NCBI RefSeq assembly: GCF_964355755.1
Contig: NC_092677.1
Span: forward strand, 13,106,601 to 13,170,600
Reading direction: 5' to 3'
Length of the DNA: 64,000 nucleotides
Source: Antedon mediterranea
Taxonomy: Eukaryota; Echinodermata; Crinoidea; Comatulida; Antedonidae
Shown here one piece after another: positions 37,263-49,149 of this stretch. The translations under genes and the position numbers were made by a program. The notes under the pieces are model-generated. The model was not told the DNA's origin and did no database searches. It saw only the letters and a list, made by a program, of their open reading frames with translations. Positions within the stretch are counted from its first letter, which is position 1. Each line of letters starts with the position of its first letter.

Positions 37263-38983
37263 TATAGCATGTGGAGATAAAGAACTGGAAATCGGGTGAT
37301 ATTAATATTATTCATAGAGCAAGGAGATGAACTTTGTTCCGTATTGGTACAATAATACCTAAATAATTAATTATACATAATTATGTATGACGGATCATAA
37401 ACTGCTACATTATAAATAATAGTTTTAAACAGCATACAGCTAGCATATTGGTAGTACGCACTCTGTGTATTAGGTATAGGTAATGTGAAACCGTTTAGAT
37501 GTTTGCGGTGTTATTGTAATTTTCAGGTTTTGCAAAACAAAATACACATAGGCCTACATGTAAAATACAAACTATAGGTAGGACTACAAACATACAACAT
37601 TTTATAATTTTCTCTGTGTTTTGTAATTACAACTTTTTATTTCTTTATTATTTGTTGCTATACATGGATTAGATTCAGTTTTATTTATGAAGATATGCAT
37701 AATTAATTGTGGATAAAGAGTAGACAAAGCGTATAGTATGGTGTGTGTAAGGTGTTACAACCCCACCATAGCTGCACTTCATACATTTCTACTGTTTACA
37801 TTACATAATAGCATTTAACTACCGTAACTATTATGTATTATGTTTATCGTGGATGACGAAAAAAAAAACAAAAAAACACGGGCACTGACAGATCCATGGG
37901 ACCAGTCAACAAAAATGGCCCGTTTCTATTGAGCAGGGTAATTTGTGTTTAAACACCCGAATTTTTGAAAGAATTTTGTTTTTTTTGTCAACAGAAATTG
38001 GGTTAGAGAAAAACATAAACAATTTTAGTAGCCATTGCAGCCGTTTCTATTAATAATTATTAGCTACTATTATTTTTCGATTTAAAAAACGAGTGAAACA
38101 TACGGTTCTATGCATATTACTGCAACATGCTACTAATACTCTAATGATGTTTCGAAGGAAATAATTTATCTCAAAATTATATATCAGTAAGTTAACGTTA
38201 ATCATAAGTAGCTGTGCGAATCGACCGTATGAATACATTACACAAAAATGCACTGAATAAAAAGAGTTGATAGGATAAAAGATCTTTCGATATTATAAAC
38301 CTCTCGGGTACTCGATTAACGTAACTAAATAAATTATCATTATAATCTACATTCTATTATCGATTTATGTTCAAATTGCTTTTATATCTGATGTCGTTGG
38401 GTTAGGTTCATAAAGAAATTATATAGTAAATATACTTTAGGATTGTTGCAGATGATATTGCTTTCAATTATAATTGCTTAGTGTTGCATACGATAGGCAT
38501 TTTAATTAATATTAAAATTTATTTATATATATATAATTTTTTTTTAAATAAAGAACATACCATATGCCTTTAGTGTGCTACTTTACTAAGAATCTGAAAT
38601 ACTATACTACTTTAAAAATAATATCAATACTATCACAATGAATTATAAGTTTTATCTTATACCATTTAAAATTATTATAATTATAAATAATAATAATCTA
38701 TAGAGCTTGTCTTCGCAATATTAGAACATACAAAACAAATTCAGTTTGCACAAAATGCTAACTACTGAGTATGCAATAGTGTCTTCAATCGTTGAAATGA
38801 GAGAACATATTGCATGGCACGTGATATGAAATCAACCAATCAAATTCCGAGGATACGTCATGTAATGACATATAATTGTTAAGTATAGATATATCATATT
38901 TATTAGAATGAATCGAGTAAATTAAATGCAATGGTTATACGCTGATAGTGAACAAGAAAACAATCGCATTGAAAATTGTATTA
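37263..38983. other. No recognisable gene
   Basis: AT-rich DNA. A short ACCAATCAAATT word near 38836 resembles the inner inverted repeat of the Harbinger-type MITE. Confidence 0.4.
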
Positions 38984-38988
38984 AACTA

Positions 38989-39024
38989 GATGGCACGCTC
39001 GCTTCGCTCGCGTACCATCTAGGG
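38989..39024. repeat. Hairpin with GCTCGCTTCGCTCGC core
   Basis: TAGATGG and CCATCTA enclose CACGCTCGCTTCGCTCGCG(TA), in which CGCTCGC is itself repeated around TT. GC-rich in an AT-rich context. Confidence 0.6.
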
Positions 39025-39039
39025 GTGCTCACAGATGGT

Positions 39040-40160
39040 TCTCGAATACAGTAGAATCCACGGACGGGGACTTTTTTGGGACACTAAACAAAAACGGAAG
39101 TGTCCCCCTAATTGGGGTATTCAGAAATAGAGACAACAAAACCAATACTGGATTCCATAAAGGACAATTAATTTATGTGGATTAAAGAAATTAGGGAGAA
39201 ATGGAAATGTATGTACGGGAATTGGGCGGCGGCACGTGGTGGTGGTGATGGAACCGCAGTAATAAAGTTGATTGTATTTATATTATAAGAACCAAACTAA
39301 ATAAATAGACCTAGACATTCTGCGAAATGGAAATCGGAAATTCAAGCTCCTATTCAGTGAAAAATTAAACTGTAGTCTACCTAAATATTTAGGGCAAATC
39401 ATCGGTTGTGGTGTTGAACTTCCTGTAAACATTTGTGTGAACCAAACTGGGTCGAATTTCTGTCATGAGTACTGATTTGTTGGCCTGTGATTTATGACGC
39501 CCAAGGGATCTATCTAGACTTATTTTTTAGAATAATGTACGTACCTGTCAGATACAATTGTCTTGTGTCGTATAATAAATAAGTACTGTAATAGTTACTG
39601 AAGTTACTATTACAATCTCGTCAATGAAAACACGAAAATGTATATGCACTTACTTATGAAAACGTATACAGTATTATACTCAGTTATTGAAACAGTAGGT
39701 TTAAAAAAGTTTCGTTTGTCTGTAAAATGATGTAATCAAGCTGTTTACATGAGTCTTAATTTATAAGCACATCAATAATAAAATAGTTTATCTATCCTGT
39801 AATTGGCGAGATTATGGTCGCTGTTGAATGAAATAAAGCCAATCGGTATCATATTTGTACAGAAACGTTTTCGCGGCCGAAGGGTGTAACCTAAATTCGT
39901 TGTATTATCGTCAAGAACTAACTGTAACTAAACTTACATAGAAAGTAAGGTATCATAAATTTGGCCTTAGCACTCGGGGGAGTGGCTAAGATGAAGTCCG
40001 TGGGACTACTAAATATAAATTGTAATGAACCTCGAGGGACATAAATAGGAATATTTCATGTTTCATTATCAATGTATAATAAATGGAAACTGTTTACCGA
40101 TTCAAATAATAGAAATTGGTTTTTAACATTTTCCGAACCTATTGCAAGTTTATTCTCAAA
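39040..40160. other. Unclassified DNA with short repeated words
   Basis: CAGTAGAATCCACGGACGGG and GTGTCCCCCTAATTGGGGTA (39048-39120) look like one end of a DNA transposon, but no second end is visible. ACCTAAATTCGTT(G/T)T plus ATCGTCAA occurs near 39890 and again near 40539. Confidence 0.35.
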
Positions 40161-40239
40161 GGGCCCATATATTTACCTACCGTATGTGTTAAACCAAGGG
40201 CTCATAAATTTACCTGCAGTACTTGTGTTAAACCGAACT
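40161..40239. repeat. Two-unit tandem repeat of about 38 bp
   Basis: GGGCCCATATATTTACCTAC ... TGTGTTAAACCAA is followed by GGGCTCATAAATTTACCTGC ... TGTGTTAAACCGA. Confidence 0.7.
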
Positions 40240-40744
40240 CTGGCAGACTGAGAGATTGGGATGTTCCATTCATCGCAAATCAATACATTTGTATAATCGT
40301 ATATTAAATCTATCAAAATAGTATTTTTTAAAGAAAATCGGCCTGTCTTCAACATTATGATGGTGTACTCTAGCTGTTCAACCGGTTTTCAGCTATTAAA
40401 AACAATTATCGTAGGAGGAGATAGAAAAATGCGAAGCCTCCTCGCATTTTTTTGGCGGGTATTTTTCAAGATGGACATCCATTAGACAGTGTATACCACG
40501 ATCGGAAAACACCCCTATTTGGGGCAAATCTTTGAACCTAAATTCGTTTTAATCGTCAATAACTAATTATCTAACTCAATTTAATTAGTAAACAGGGTTA
40601 CATCAGGCGGTTAAAATCAGTACCGAAAGTACGAACCAACTTTACATACCATCGAGTGAAAATTCTAGAAGTAAGGCGCGATTTACCGAATTTTGCCCTT
40701 ACGTAAATTTATATATAGATTATCTGAGACGGCTGGCAGATGCT
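40240..40744. other. No recognisable gene
   Basis: Contains a small hairpin ATGCGAAGCCTCCTCGCAT near 40429 and nothing else supported. Confidence 0.4.
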
Positions 40745-42537
40745 GTATAATGAAAGCATTTACTGTGGTTTATATATTCGCATACTGATTAATATACAAT
40801 ACGCTGTGATTTAATGCGATTATATAGTATGTGAATGATTTACATAGGGACGTCTGATTTATACGATGGATTGTGATTTATGTATAGTATATTATCGTCT
40901 GATGTATACAGTGTGATCTCATGATTTATACATGATGACGTAATAAGTTCTATGAAATAATTATTTCGGTGTATAATGAATAATCTATTGAAAGTCATTT
41001 TATTTGCCATTAATATTCATATGCAATACCCTTTGCCTGGAACAAAAGAAATTCCTGTCGAAAATCTAGATTTTAATATAAATTCAAAAGCTTGAAGGCC
41101 AGGAATTATGCACTTTGAACCAAAACTGTTGATTTCGGGATAGTTTTCAAGGCACAGTTGATTTATATTAAAATAACTGATTTTGAACAGAATTATGTCA
41201 TTCGACGAAAATAATTATCTGTGTATAATAACAGTAATAAGCTTTACTGGAGATGTAATCATTCATTTTTTACATTATGATGATGTCATACAGTAGTAGT
41301 AGTAGTAGTTATAGTAGTAGTACTGTGATGTCACAAAGCTTGATTTTACCGTATGGTGATATCACAGTTGATTTATACTGTGCGACGATGTCACAGTCGA
41401 TTTATAGTGTGTTGATTTGGTGATGTCAAGTCAATTTATACAGTTTGATGCTGGCACCGTTGATTATACCGTGTAATGATGTCACAGTTGATATACATTG
41501 TAATGATGTCACAGTTGATTAATACAGTGTGGCGATGTCACAGTTGATTAATACAGTGTGGTGATGTAACAGTTGATTAATACAGTGTGGTGATGTCACA
41601 GTTGATTTTTACTGCATGCTGGTTTCACAGTTTATTAATAACGTGATATATACTCTCTGATGATGTCATAGTTGATTAATACAGCGTGGTGATGTCACAG
41701 TTGATTTATAAAATTTGGTGATGTCACAGTTAATCTATCCAATTTGGTGATGTCACAGTTGATTTATAAAGTGTGGTGATGTCACAGTCTATGTATACAT
41801 CGTGGTGATATCACAGTTGATTTATAAAATTTGGTGATGTCACAGTTGATCTATACAATTTGGTGATGTTACAATTGATTTATACAATTTGGTGATGTCA
41901 CCGTTGATATATATAAGGTAGTGATGTCACAGTTGATTTATACAATATAGTGATATCACAGTACACTGTGCAGAAATGTCACAGATTTTAACGGCATGAT
42001 AATTTCACAGTTTATTAATAAAGTGTGGTGATGTCACAGTCTATCTATACAGTTTGGTGATGTCACAGTTGATTTATAAAGTGTGGTGATGTCACAGTTG
42101 ATTTATACAGTGTGGTGATGTCACGGTCTATGCAAACAGTGTGGTGATGTCACAGTTGATTTATACAGTGTGGTGATGTCACAGTCTATGTATACATTGT
42201 GGTGATGTCACAGTTGATTTATACAGTGTGGTGATGTCACGGTCTATGCATACAGTGTAGTGATGTCACAGTTGATTTATACAGTGTGGTGATGTCACGG
42301 TCTATGCATACAGTGTGGTGATGTCACAGTTGATTTATAAAGTGTGGTGATGTCACAGTTTATGTATACAGTGTAGTGATGTCACAGTTGATTTATACAA
42401 TGTGGTGATGTCACGGTCTATACATACAGTGTGGTGATGTCACAGTTGATTTATACAGTGTGGTGATGTCACGGTCTATGCATACAGTGTGGTGATGTCA
42501 CTGTTGATTTATACAGTGTGGTGATGTCACGGTCTAT
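40745..42537. repeat. 29-bp satellite (left part), partly a 58-bp dimer
   Basis: Copies are diverged from about 40745 and clear from about 41330. The unit is GTGTGGTGATGTCACAGTTG plus ATTTATACA. From about 42100 two variants alternate, CAGTTGATTTATACAGTGTG... and CGGTCTATGCATACAGTGTG..., making a 58-bp higher-order unit. The array is interrupted at 42538 by the long-TIR element and resumes at 45893. Each unit contains GTGATGTCAC, one base from the CRE palindrome GTGACGTCAC. Confidence 0.93.
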
Positions 42538-43268
42538 TAGCAGGGTAACTTAGCACTTTTTTTGTGCACTTTGTGACAAAAGCACCAAATTTGGCACAAA
42601 CCTTCTTTAGGGTATATCTAACAATCCTAGAAGGGGTGCCCAAAAATCGGATCAATTTAACGACGTCATTTGGACCACGCCCTTTTTTTAGTATTACGTA
42701 ATTAGATGAAAACTTAAATCTTCGTATATACATACCAAGTTTGGTATCAAATTAAAACTCATGACATGTACATTGCAATACACACATAAAAAATATATGA
42801 TTTCTCTTCAGATGGAATATATAGGTCAAATAATGTAATTTTCTGTCATATTGAAGGGTATTTCAATCAAAACGTGCCAATATTGTGCTATGTTATGAAC
42901 ATTGTAGTTATAAGAACAACAACATTCATTTTTGTAATAGTACGAATATATATTTATCCTGTACCAGTTACTTTCCTTTAAAATAATATTAGGAACCACT
43001 GAAAAAAAGTATATAAAACATATACTGTATCAAACTTGGGCTCAATAACCACTGGACTATTAGTAAACCGACAAAAGACTATTTGACTGACAATTATGGC
43101 GTTAGCATCCATAACAATACATGGAGGTGATAATCAACTTTACTTTTATGAAATTATTTATCTGGAAACAAACACTTAGGTACAGAGTTGCTAGATGACG
43201 AACAAGTTCCACGGCATGGGTAACAAGACCAGTGCACTGCTGAACAGCACTTGCAGTTCCCTGAGCAA
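42538..43268. repeat. Left terminal inverted repeat
   Basis: Matches the reverse complement of 45139-45892. The match stops after CTTGCAGTTCCCTGAGCAA (ends 43268). Compared with the right copy it lacks one and then eight bases near 43220-43236, which alters the Cys-rich end of the gene. An open frame of about 66 codons near the outer end (VILKKGRGPNDVVKLIRFLG) is kept in both copies, but no function is known. Confidence 0.92.
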
Positions 43269-45221
43269 AAAGGCAACTTTTTGCAGCCACACTTTAGCAA
43301 TTCCCTACATGCCTTGGATGCTTCAGGTAGTATGGTCCAGACTGGTGTCCATGTACTGCCAGTTTTAGTCCAACCAAAGTCTTCTGGTGATGGAGCATTC
43401 TGCTGTGGCTGTAGACTGGTGGTCCAAATGCTTGCTTGGTATATGGATCTGTTGGAATGCTGTAAAAGTGCATCCTGCAATAAACAATTTAAAGATTGGT
43501 GTTACCTTTTAATGAAAGAAAAACATGAACCTGATAATAAATTATTAAACGACAATTGACAATTATATGGAAGCTCCCCTTACCTGTGTAGGAGGAATGT
43601 TGTCCATTGTCCGTGCCTTTCTTGAAAAAAGATCTTGTCTTAGCTTAGTAACACTTCTTAAAGTACTTGTCTTGTCGTATAGATGACATGTAAACTCCTC
43701 TAGCAACTGGAATTGAGATGAGTTGACTCCTAGAGATTTGAAAGGGTGATGTGCCATGAAAAGAAAGGCTTCTGTAACTGCTGGAAATGAGTTCCACGTC
43801 TCCCATGCGGAGTGTTTTGCTTTTCCGAAGAACTGGGATGTAGTATCGGACCCAGTAAATGCATGAAATACTGGCAGCCCTCTTGACTTATCCTCTCCTA
43901 GGTTATGGCAGATGGTATTTATATTAAAATATTGGAAGTGCTTACCCATGCCAAATGCGACCCAGATACACGTACCAGGATAACAGGCTATTAGATTGCA
44001 GAAAATACCAACCAGGATAACAATGACATCAGTATCAACTGTACACACCAAAATAGCCCTGCTACCTTTCTTTAAGGCATCATCAATGTGAATGCACATC
44101 TTGGAGTCGGCCTCTTCATGGTCGCAGATTGACATAGGTTGAGTAGATGTCAACATACAAAAGACTCGCCTACAAGACATATATCAAGAATTACTTACTA
44201 TTTAATATGCCTTTTTAATTAATTATTGGTATGAAACTGTATAAGTAAATTAATCGTTTGGTTACAAACAAAACAAATTAGTATGTATCATAATAAAACT
44301 TACCTGATGCAGTCAGAGTAATCATGGGTAGACACCTTTGTAGTTAAAAAGTTAAATAACTCCTCTTTATTTACTGGATCTTTCAGAAAGTCTGGAAAAT
44401 TCCCTGGAATCTTTGTTTGTCCCCCAACTTTCCTCCTGACCCCTTTTCCTCTTTTTTCTCCTGTAGACTGCTTAAGACTATCTGTTCTGTAAGTGTCCCA
44501 CACTATATCAATTCTGTTACTATTCTGCAGCTGCTGTCTGGTCCACGGTAGAAAGACCTGTCATACAAATGATACAAGAATAACGATCCGCATATAGAAG
44601 TGACCAATTATATGGTGGTTAAACAATAGATACAATCCTGAATGCAAAGAAATGTACTCACCTTATCACCGTAGTCATCAAATGTAAATGCATGGTTGCT
44701 GGAAAGAGCATGGACAATAGCAGCTCCGTCAAACACCTTTACATCAAAATATGTAGGAGGTTCAGGCTGGCCTTCAGTCTCCAAATGCTGTAGCAACTCA
44801 GACTTCTTAGTTGGTAGTCGAAGCTTTCCATTTACTGCCAAAGAGGGTGGCCATGGCTGGTTTTCGTGCATGAAGAAGTCTTCCAAATCTCCATCACGAG
44901 ATTGACTTGCAATATACAGTCGCTTTGTTTTGGACACTGATTTTGACCATGGTGTTTGATGGCTTGTTGAATAATTGCAACACTTCTGTCGAGAATAACT
45001 TCCTTGAAATATTTTTGGTACTGGGTAGTACCTACATCCTGAATTGTACGAACTGTCACTACTGCACTTTCATTGGCACAATCTCGAGCATCCAAGACCA
45101 GAAGTTCTGAACAATTATCGAGGAATTGGTTGCCTGCATTGCTCAGGGAACTGCAAGTACCGTTCAGCAGGTCTTTCTTGCACTGGTCTTTGTTATCCAT
45201 GCCGTGGAACCTGTTCGTCAT
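43154..45221 (-). pseudogene. Transposon XPG/FEN1-like (PIN-fold) nuclease, four exons, one frameshift
   Basis: Exons: 45221-44662, 44557-44304, 44169-43584, 43474-43154. The introns (104, 134 and 109 bp) have GTGAGT, GTAAGT and GTAAGG donors and AG acceptors, and frames join correctly. Near 44945 exon 1 shifts by one base (after IKHHGQN the match resumes at SVSKTKRLYIASQSRDGD). Total about 573 residues. Landmarks: KVFDGAAIVHAL (like the first catalytic Asp of FEN1), VWDTYRTDSLK with EKRGKGVRRKV, HEEADSK, VDTDVIVILVG and FHAFTGSDTTSQFFGKAK (acidic residues like the XPG-I and GCD segments), and a C-terminal Cys-rich CGCKK..CSGNCKCC...C..C...C. Family members are repeated in many marine invertebrate genomes. 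Predicted role: DNA cleavage during transposition or repair, by inference. Confidence 0.82.
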
Positions 45222-45892
45222 CTAGCAACTCTGTACCATTATAAGTGTTAGTTTCCAGATAAATAATTTCATAAAAGTAAAGTTGATAATCACCTCCATG
45301 TATTGCTATGGATGCTAACGCCATAATTGTCAGTCAAATGGTCTTTTGTCTGTTTACTTAGTCCAGTGATTATTGAGCCAAGTTTGATACAGTATATGTT
45401 TTATATACTTTTTTTCAGTGGTTCCTAATATTATGTTAAAGGAAAGTAACTGATACAGGATAAATATATATTAGTAGTTGTATTACAAAAATGAATGTTG
45501 TTGTTCTTATAACTACAATGTTCATAACATAGCCCAATATTGGCGCGTTTTGATTGAAATCCCTTTCAATATGACAGAAAATGACATTATTTGACCTATA
45601 TATTCCGTCTGAAGAGAAATCATATGTTTTTTATGTGTGTATTGCAATGTACATGTCATGAGTTTTAATTTGATACCAAACTTGGTATGTATATACGAAG
45701 ATTTAAGTTTTCACCTAATTACGTAATACTAAAAAAAGGGCGTGGTCCAAATGACGTCGTTAAATTGTTCCGATTTTTGGGCACCCCTTCTAGAATTGTT
45801 AGATATACCCTAAAGAAGGTTTGTGCCAAATTTGGTGCTTTTGTCACAAAATGCACAATCTTCATAAAAAATGGAAGTTAGCAACCCTGCTA
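45139..45892. repeat. Right terminal inverted repeat, containing the gene start
   Basis: Reverse-complement partner of 42538-43268. Its inner part holds the ATG (45221) and first 28 codons of the nuclease gene on the minus strand. On the plus strand it encodes a copy of the gene's C-terminal Cys-rich segment (CSGNCKYRSAGLSCTGLC). Confidence 0.92.
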
Positions 45893-45895
45893 TAT

Positions 45896-46112
45896 ACGTA
45901 AAGTGTGGTGATGTCACAGTTGATTTATACAGTGTGGTGATGTCACGGTCTATACATACAGTGTGGTGATGTCACAGTTGATTTATACAGTGTGGTGATG
46001 TCACGGTCTATGCATACAGTGTGGTGATATCACAGTTGATTTATACAGTGTGGTGATGTCACAGTTGACTTAGACTTTTGATTTATACTGTGTGATGATG
46101 TCATGGGATCAT
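45896..46112. repeat. 29-bp satellite (right part)
   Basis: Resumes with GTGTGGTGATGTCACAGTTG and the alternating CGGTCTATGCATACA variant, then fades out near 46112. Same higher-order pattern as left of the transposon. Confidence 0.92.
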
Positions 46113-48687
46113 AATAATATGCTGTGTAAAATTTGTATACGATAGACTATGGTGTGTCTGCACAGCATGTATACCATTTACCATGCATGCAGTAGTATTT
46201 ATTATGAATGAGATGGTATAGTATCGTAATGATATTTCATGATACATAGTACGTGACGTTGCGGACAAAATGTCATTTCTGGGGAGATGAGCAAGTGCAG
46301 TTGGAAATATCTCGATAGCTTGCCTAACTCGGCGCTTTTGGTACATCACATGTATAACATATCAAACTCATCAGTGGACTCTATGCATAATAATATTACA
46401 AGCATATACAGATTGGGTTTTATGATTTATGGTTTCACTGATGATAGTAGCTTGATGTATTTTTTTTTATATACATATATAAAATGATGGTATATTAATG
46501 GTACGTAATAATTGTTTGATTTGAAATTATATGAGAGTATATCCGACGACAATTATGTACAGAATATGGTGGCCGGTGATGTGTGACACGTGTTGATGTA
46601 TACATTATCATGATGATACTATGGTGTATAAAGAAATGATAGTGAATCCATTGCTAATTTGTATTCATCATTGGTTTTGCATCAAATACTGTGTAGATAA
46701 AACAATGGCGTGTATAGCTGAATTTATTATTAAGGTAAATTGAGAATATTCAATATTTTCCTCATTCAACGAATATGAAATTAAAACTTGCTACCTAAAT
46801 TGTATGTTATTCTCCTTTTGTTTGTGAAACAAATTTGATATGTCAATAACAGTTTCTTTTTCTATCTTCGAGAGCACGTGCGTACTAATATTAATATACA
46901 TGGCTGATGCTTCTGAGGTTTTTGTATTTGCATCTGTACACTGATTATTATTGAGCTTTTCAGGAAATTGTCAGGCCACACACTCACTCACTGTATACAC
47001 ACTCTTATGTAGATACATACGTATAGCACTTCATCATTCAAAAATCGTTTACAGCGTAAAGGAAAAAAATGGATGATGTGCGATCCGAACGAAACCAGTC
47101 ATATAGAGATTGGTATATCGTCCAAATATAATATTGACAAAGGAAAGACCAGAAAAGAGTACTCACACATTCCTGGTGTTACGATACGTCATGCTCACGC
47201 AGTGAAGTATCATAATAAGTAGGAACAGTGCCACAACCAGTCACTACGGGGTGCCAACACCTCCCTGGTTTTATGATACGGCAAATTGTAAGTAACGTAA
47301 CAGTACTATACTTAACGTTTCACGATACGTAATACTGATACGTAACGTTTCGCGATACGTCTTGTTTTTAAAGCGTATTTCCCACTAGTGCATTCCCACG
47401 TAACATACATTTACCGTATAATTATTACGTGTTAATGTGACGAAAGTTTGATTTAAGGCGTTTCTCGGCATACATTCTTAACCTAATACGGATTCTTTTT
47501 TATTTTGTGCCATTTGATGAAATAGATATATTTGTAGTGATGACGTATATATGTCATGTTGATTATAACGGATAATGCAGTTAGGTGTACATTAATGTAC
47601 AATCTAGTGTATACTTGTAATTAACCGAATCTATTTTACTTTATTGGTCTATTCATTTAGACGAATTGTAGGAGTTATATACCCGTACACATTTTGTTGA
47701 ACAAATAAATTACAAAAAATGCAGGTTAGAATTGTTGGATATAATTTAAGAGCATAAGAGAAATTAGGGCTATTAGATCACGAATACTACTAACGTGATA
47801 TATTATCAGTGGACAAAGTTGTTTTAATTCTAGTAGCTCGATTGAAGACATTTTGGTGAGACTAAAGAGGGCAGTACCCATAGATACCGTATGTAAAGAA
47901 GGTCAAGTGGCCTTGTGTAAGGAGTTACTACACAATGAAGAGTGAAATTAACTAATGGGGAGCAGCTATGTTAGAGTTGTTATATATTATATTATATATT
48001 TCATTCTCTTTGTTAATTTACGATTATGAGATTTTGTGACGTTTTGTCAATTTCTTGAGTATCTCACAAAGCAACAAAATGTAAAATATTGACTGGTTGG
48101 TGGCATGGGGGGTAGGGTGGGATTTATTGGTGGAAGCTGCAAATGTAAATATTAAAGATAGATAGTTAGATAGATAGATATTAGCATAGGACTAAAATAT
48201 AGCCACACTGATAGAAGAACTAGTCTCATTTCAGGCTATTATATTACATTACTGTGATTATTAAGAGTAATGTATAACTTCTTGTGCAAAAATTAAGCTT
48301 ATTTACAATTTCTTCGTATGTTAGGCTAAATTACAAGTTTTCTAATTAGATGGCAGTAGATTGCCTTAATTTATACTGTAGTTTACTGACCTTAAGTTCA
48401 TTTCAATACTATGATTTAGCAATGCATAATAATGATGCTAATCAATGAAGTGATTAACGAACAGAATTATCGTATTACAGAAGTCAAGTGGTTGAATATT
48501 GAGCATGTATATCATTGTATGCATTACAGCAGCATGTATTGACAGGACGCCTCATACTGTAGTGTATGCCTATTTGGGCCTAGATATTTTACCCGGATTG
48601 CATTATTACACCCAGTAGCTTCGTCTCGCTGGTTTGTTCTGTTTTTCGGTTGTTTCTTTGTTCTTTCTTTCTTCTGTTACTGTTTGC
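46113..48687. other. No recognisable gene
   Basis: AT-rich DNA with very diverged traces of the satellite word up to about 46.7 kb. Short TTTC(A/G)CGATACGT words repeat near 47318-47360, and a GATA run lies near 48162-48180. Confidence 0.45.
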
Positions 48688-49149
48688 TGACAACCACTCC
48701 GATTCCCTCGAACTGTGGTCAGTAGAGGACTGGTACCCACTTCCATTTATGTGGTTTTCATGATTAGGGTCAAAGGTCACATACGGTTCAGTATGTTCAA
48801 AATTCCAAAATATATAAAAAAATTACTTGTCCCACAAATAACATAATAACAGTCTTCTCTTTTAAAAATATGTGTTTTTTGTGATACCGTGTCTTCAGAA
48901 TGTTAGGATCAAAGGTCAGGAAAGTTTTTTTGTAGCAGAAATTCTACTACTTGTAGACGACAACTCTGATTTCCTCTAAAGTCAGTCAGTATGTGATATT
49001 AATAACTTAGGATCAAGGGTCAAATATGGGTCAGTATGATAACACAAAAATTAATAAACAAATAACATAGTTCAGTTCTCTCTTTCGCACATATTATGCA
49101 TTGTTATGATACAGTGTCTTCGGAGGAATGTCCATGAAATTAGGATCAA
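48688..49149. repeat. Two diverged units of about 270 bp with DR1-like motifs
   Basis: Landmarks recur in order: ACTCCGATTCCCTCGAACTG / ACTCTGATTTCCTCTAAAGT, GGTCAGTA(T)G, GATACCGTGTCTTCAGAATG / GATACAGTGTCTTCGGAGGA, and TTAGGATCAA. DR1-like words are GGGTCAAAGGTCA (48767-48779), GGATCAAAGGTCA (48906-48918) and GGATCAAGGGTCA (49010-49022). A fourth starts at 49143 and is split by the LINE. Confidence 0.65.

Larger units (their letters stand above)
42538..45892 (-). mobile_element. Long-TIR DNA transposon carrying an XPG/FEN1-like nuclease gene
   Basis: The 3355-bp insertion begins TAGCAGGGTAACTTAGCAC and ends AGTTAGCAACCCTGCTA, with inverted repeats of about 731 bp (left) and 754 bp (right). 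TAT lies on both sides (42535-42537, 45893-45895). Removing the element and one TAT restores a normal-length 29-bp satellite unit (GTCTATACGTAAAGTG against GTCTATACATACAGTG), so the ends and the 3-bp duplication are firm. One spliced gene on the minus strand is recognisable. Family knowledge: Academ elements have 3-4-bp duplications and proteins with an XPG-like nuclease and Cys8 finger, so this is the nearest known group; no DDE transposase is seen here. Confidence 0.88.

Noticed and set aside
43251-43559. Plus-strand open frame of 102 codons
   Set aside because: Shadow of exon 4 of the transposon nuclease gene on the opposite strand.
44832-45221. 129-codon frame as a complete separate protein
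   Set aside because: It is the start of nuclease exon 1; beyond the frameshift near 44945 its reading is out of frame.
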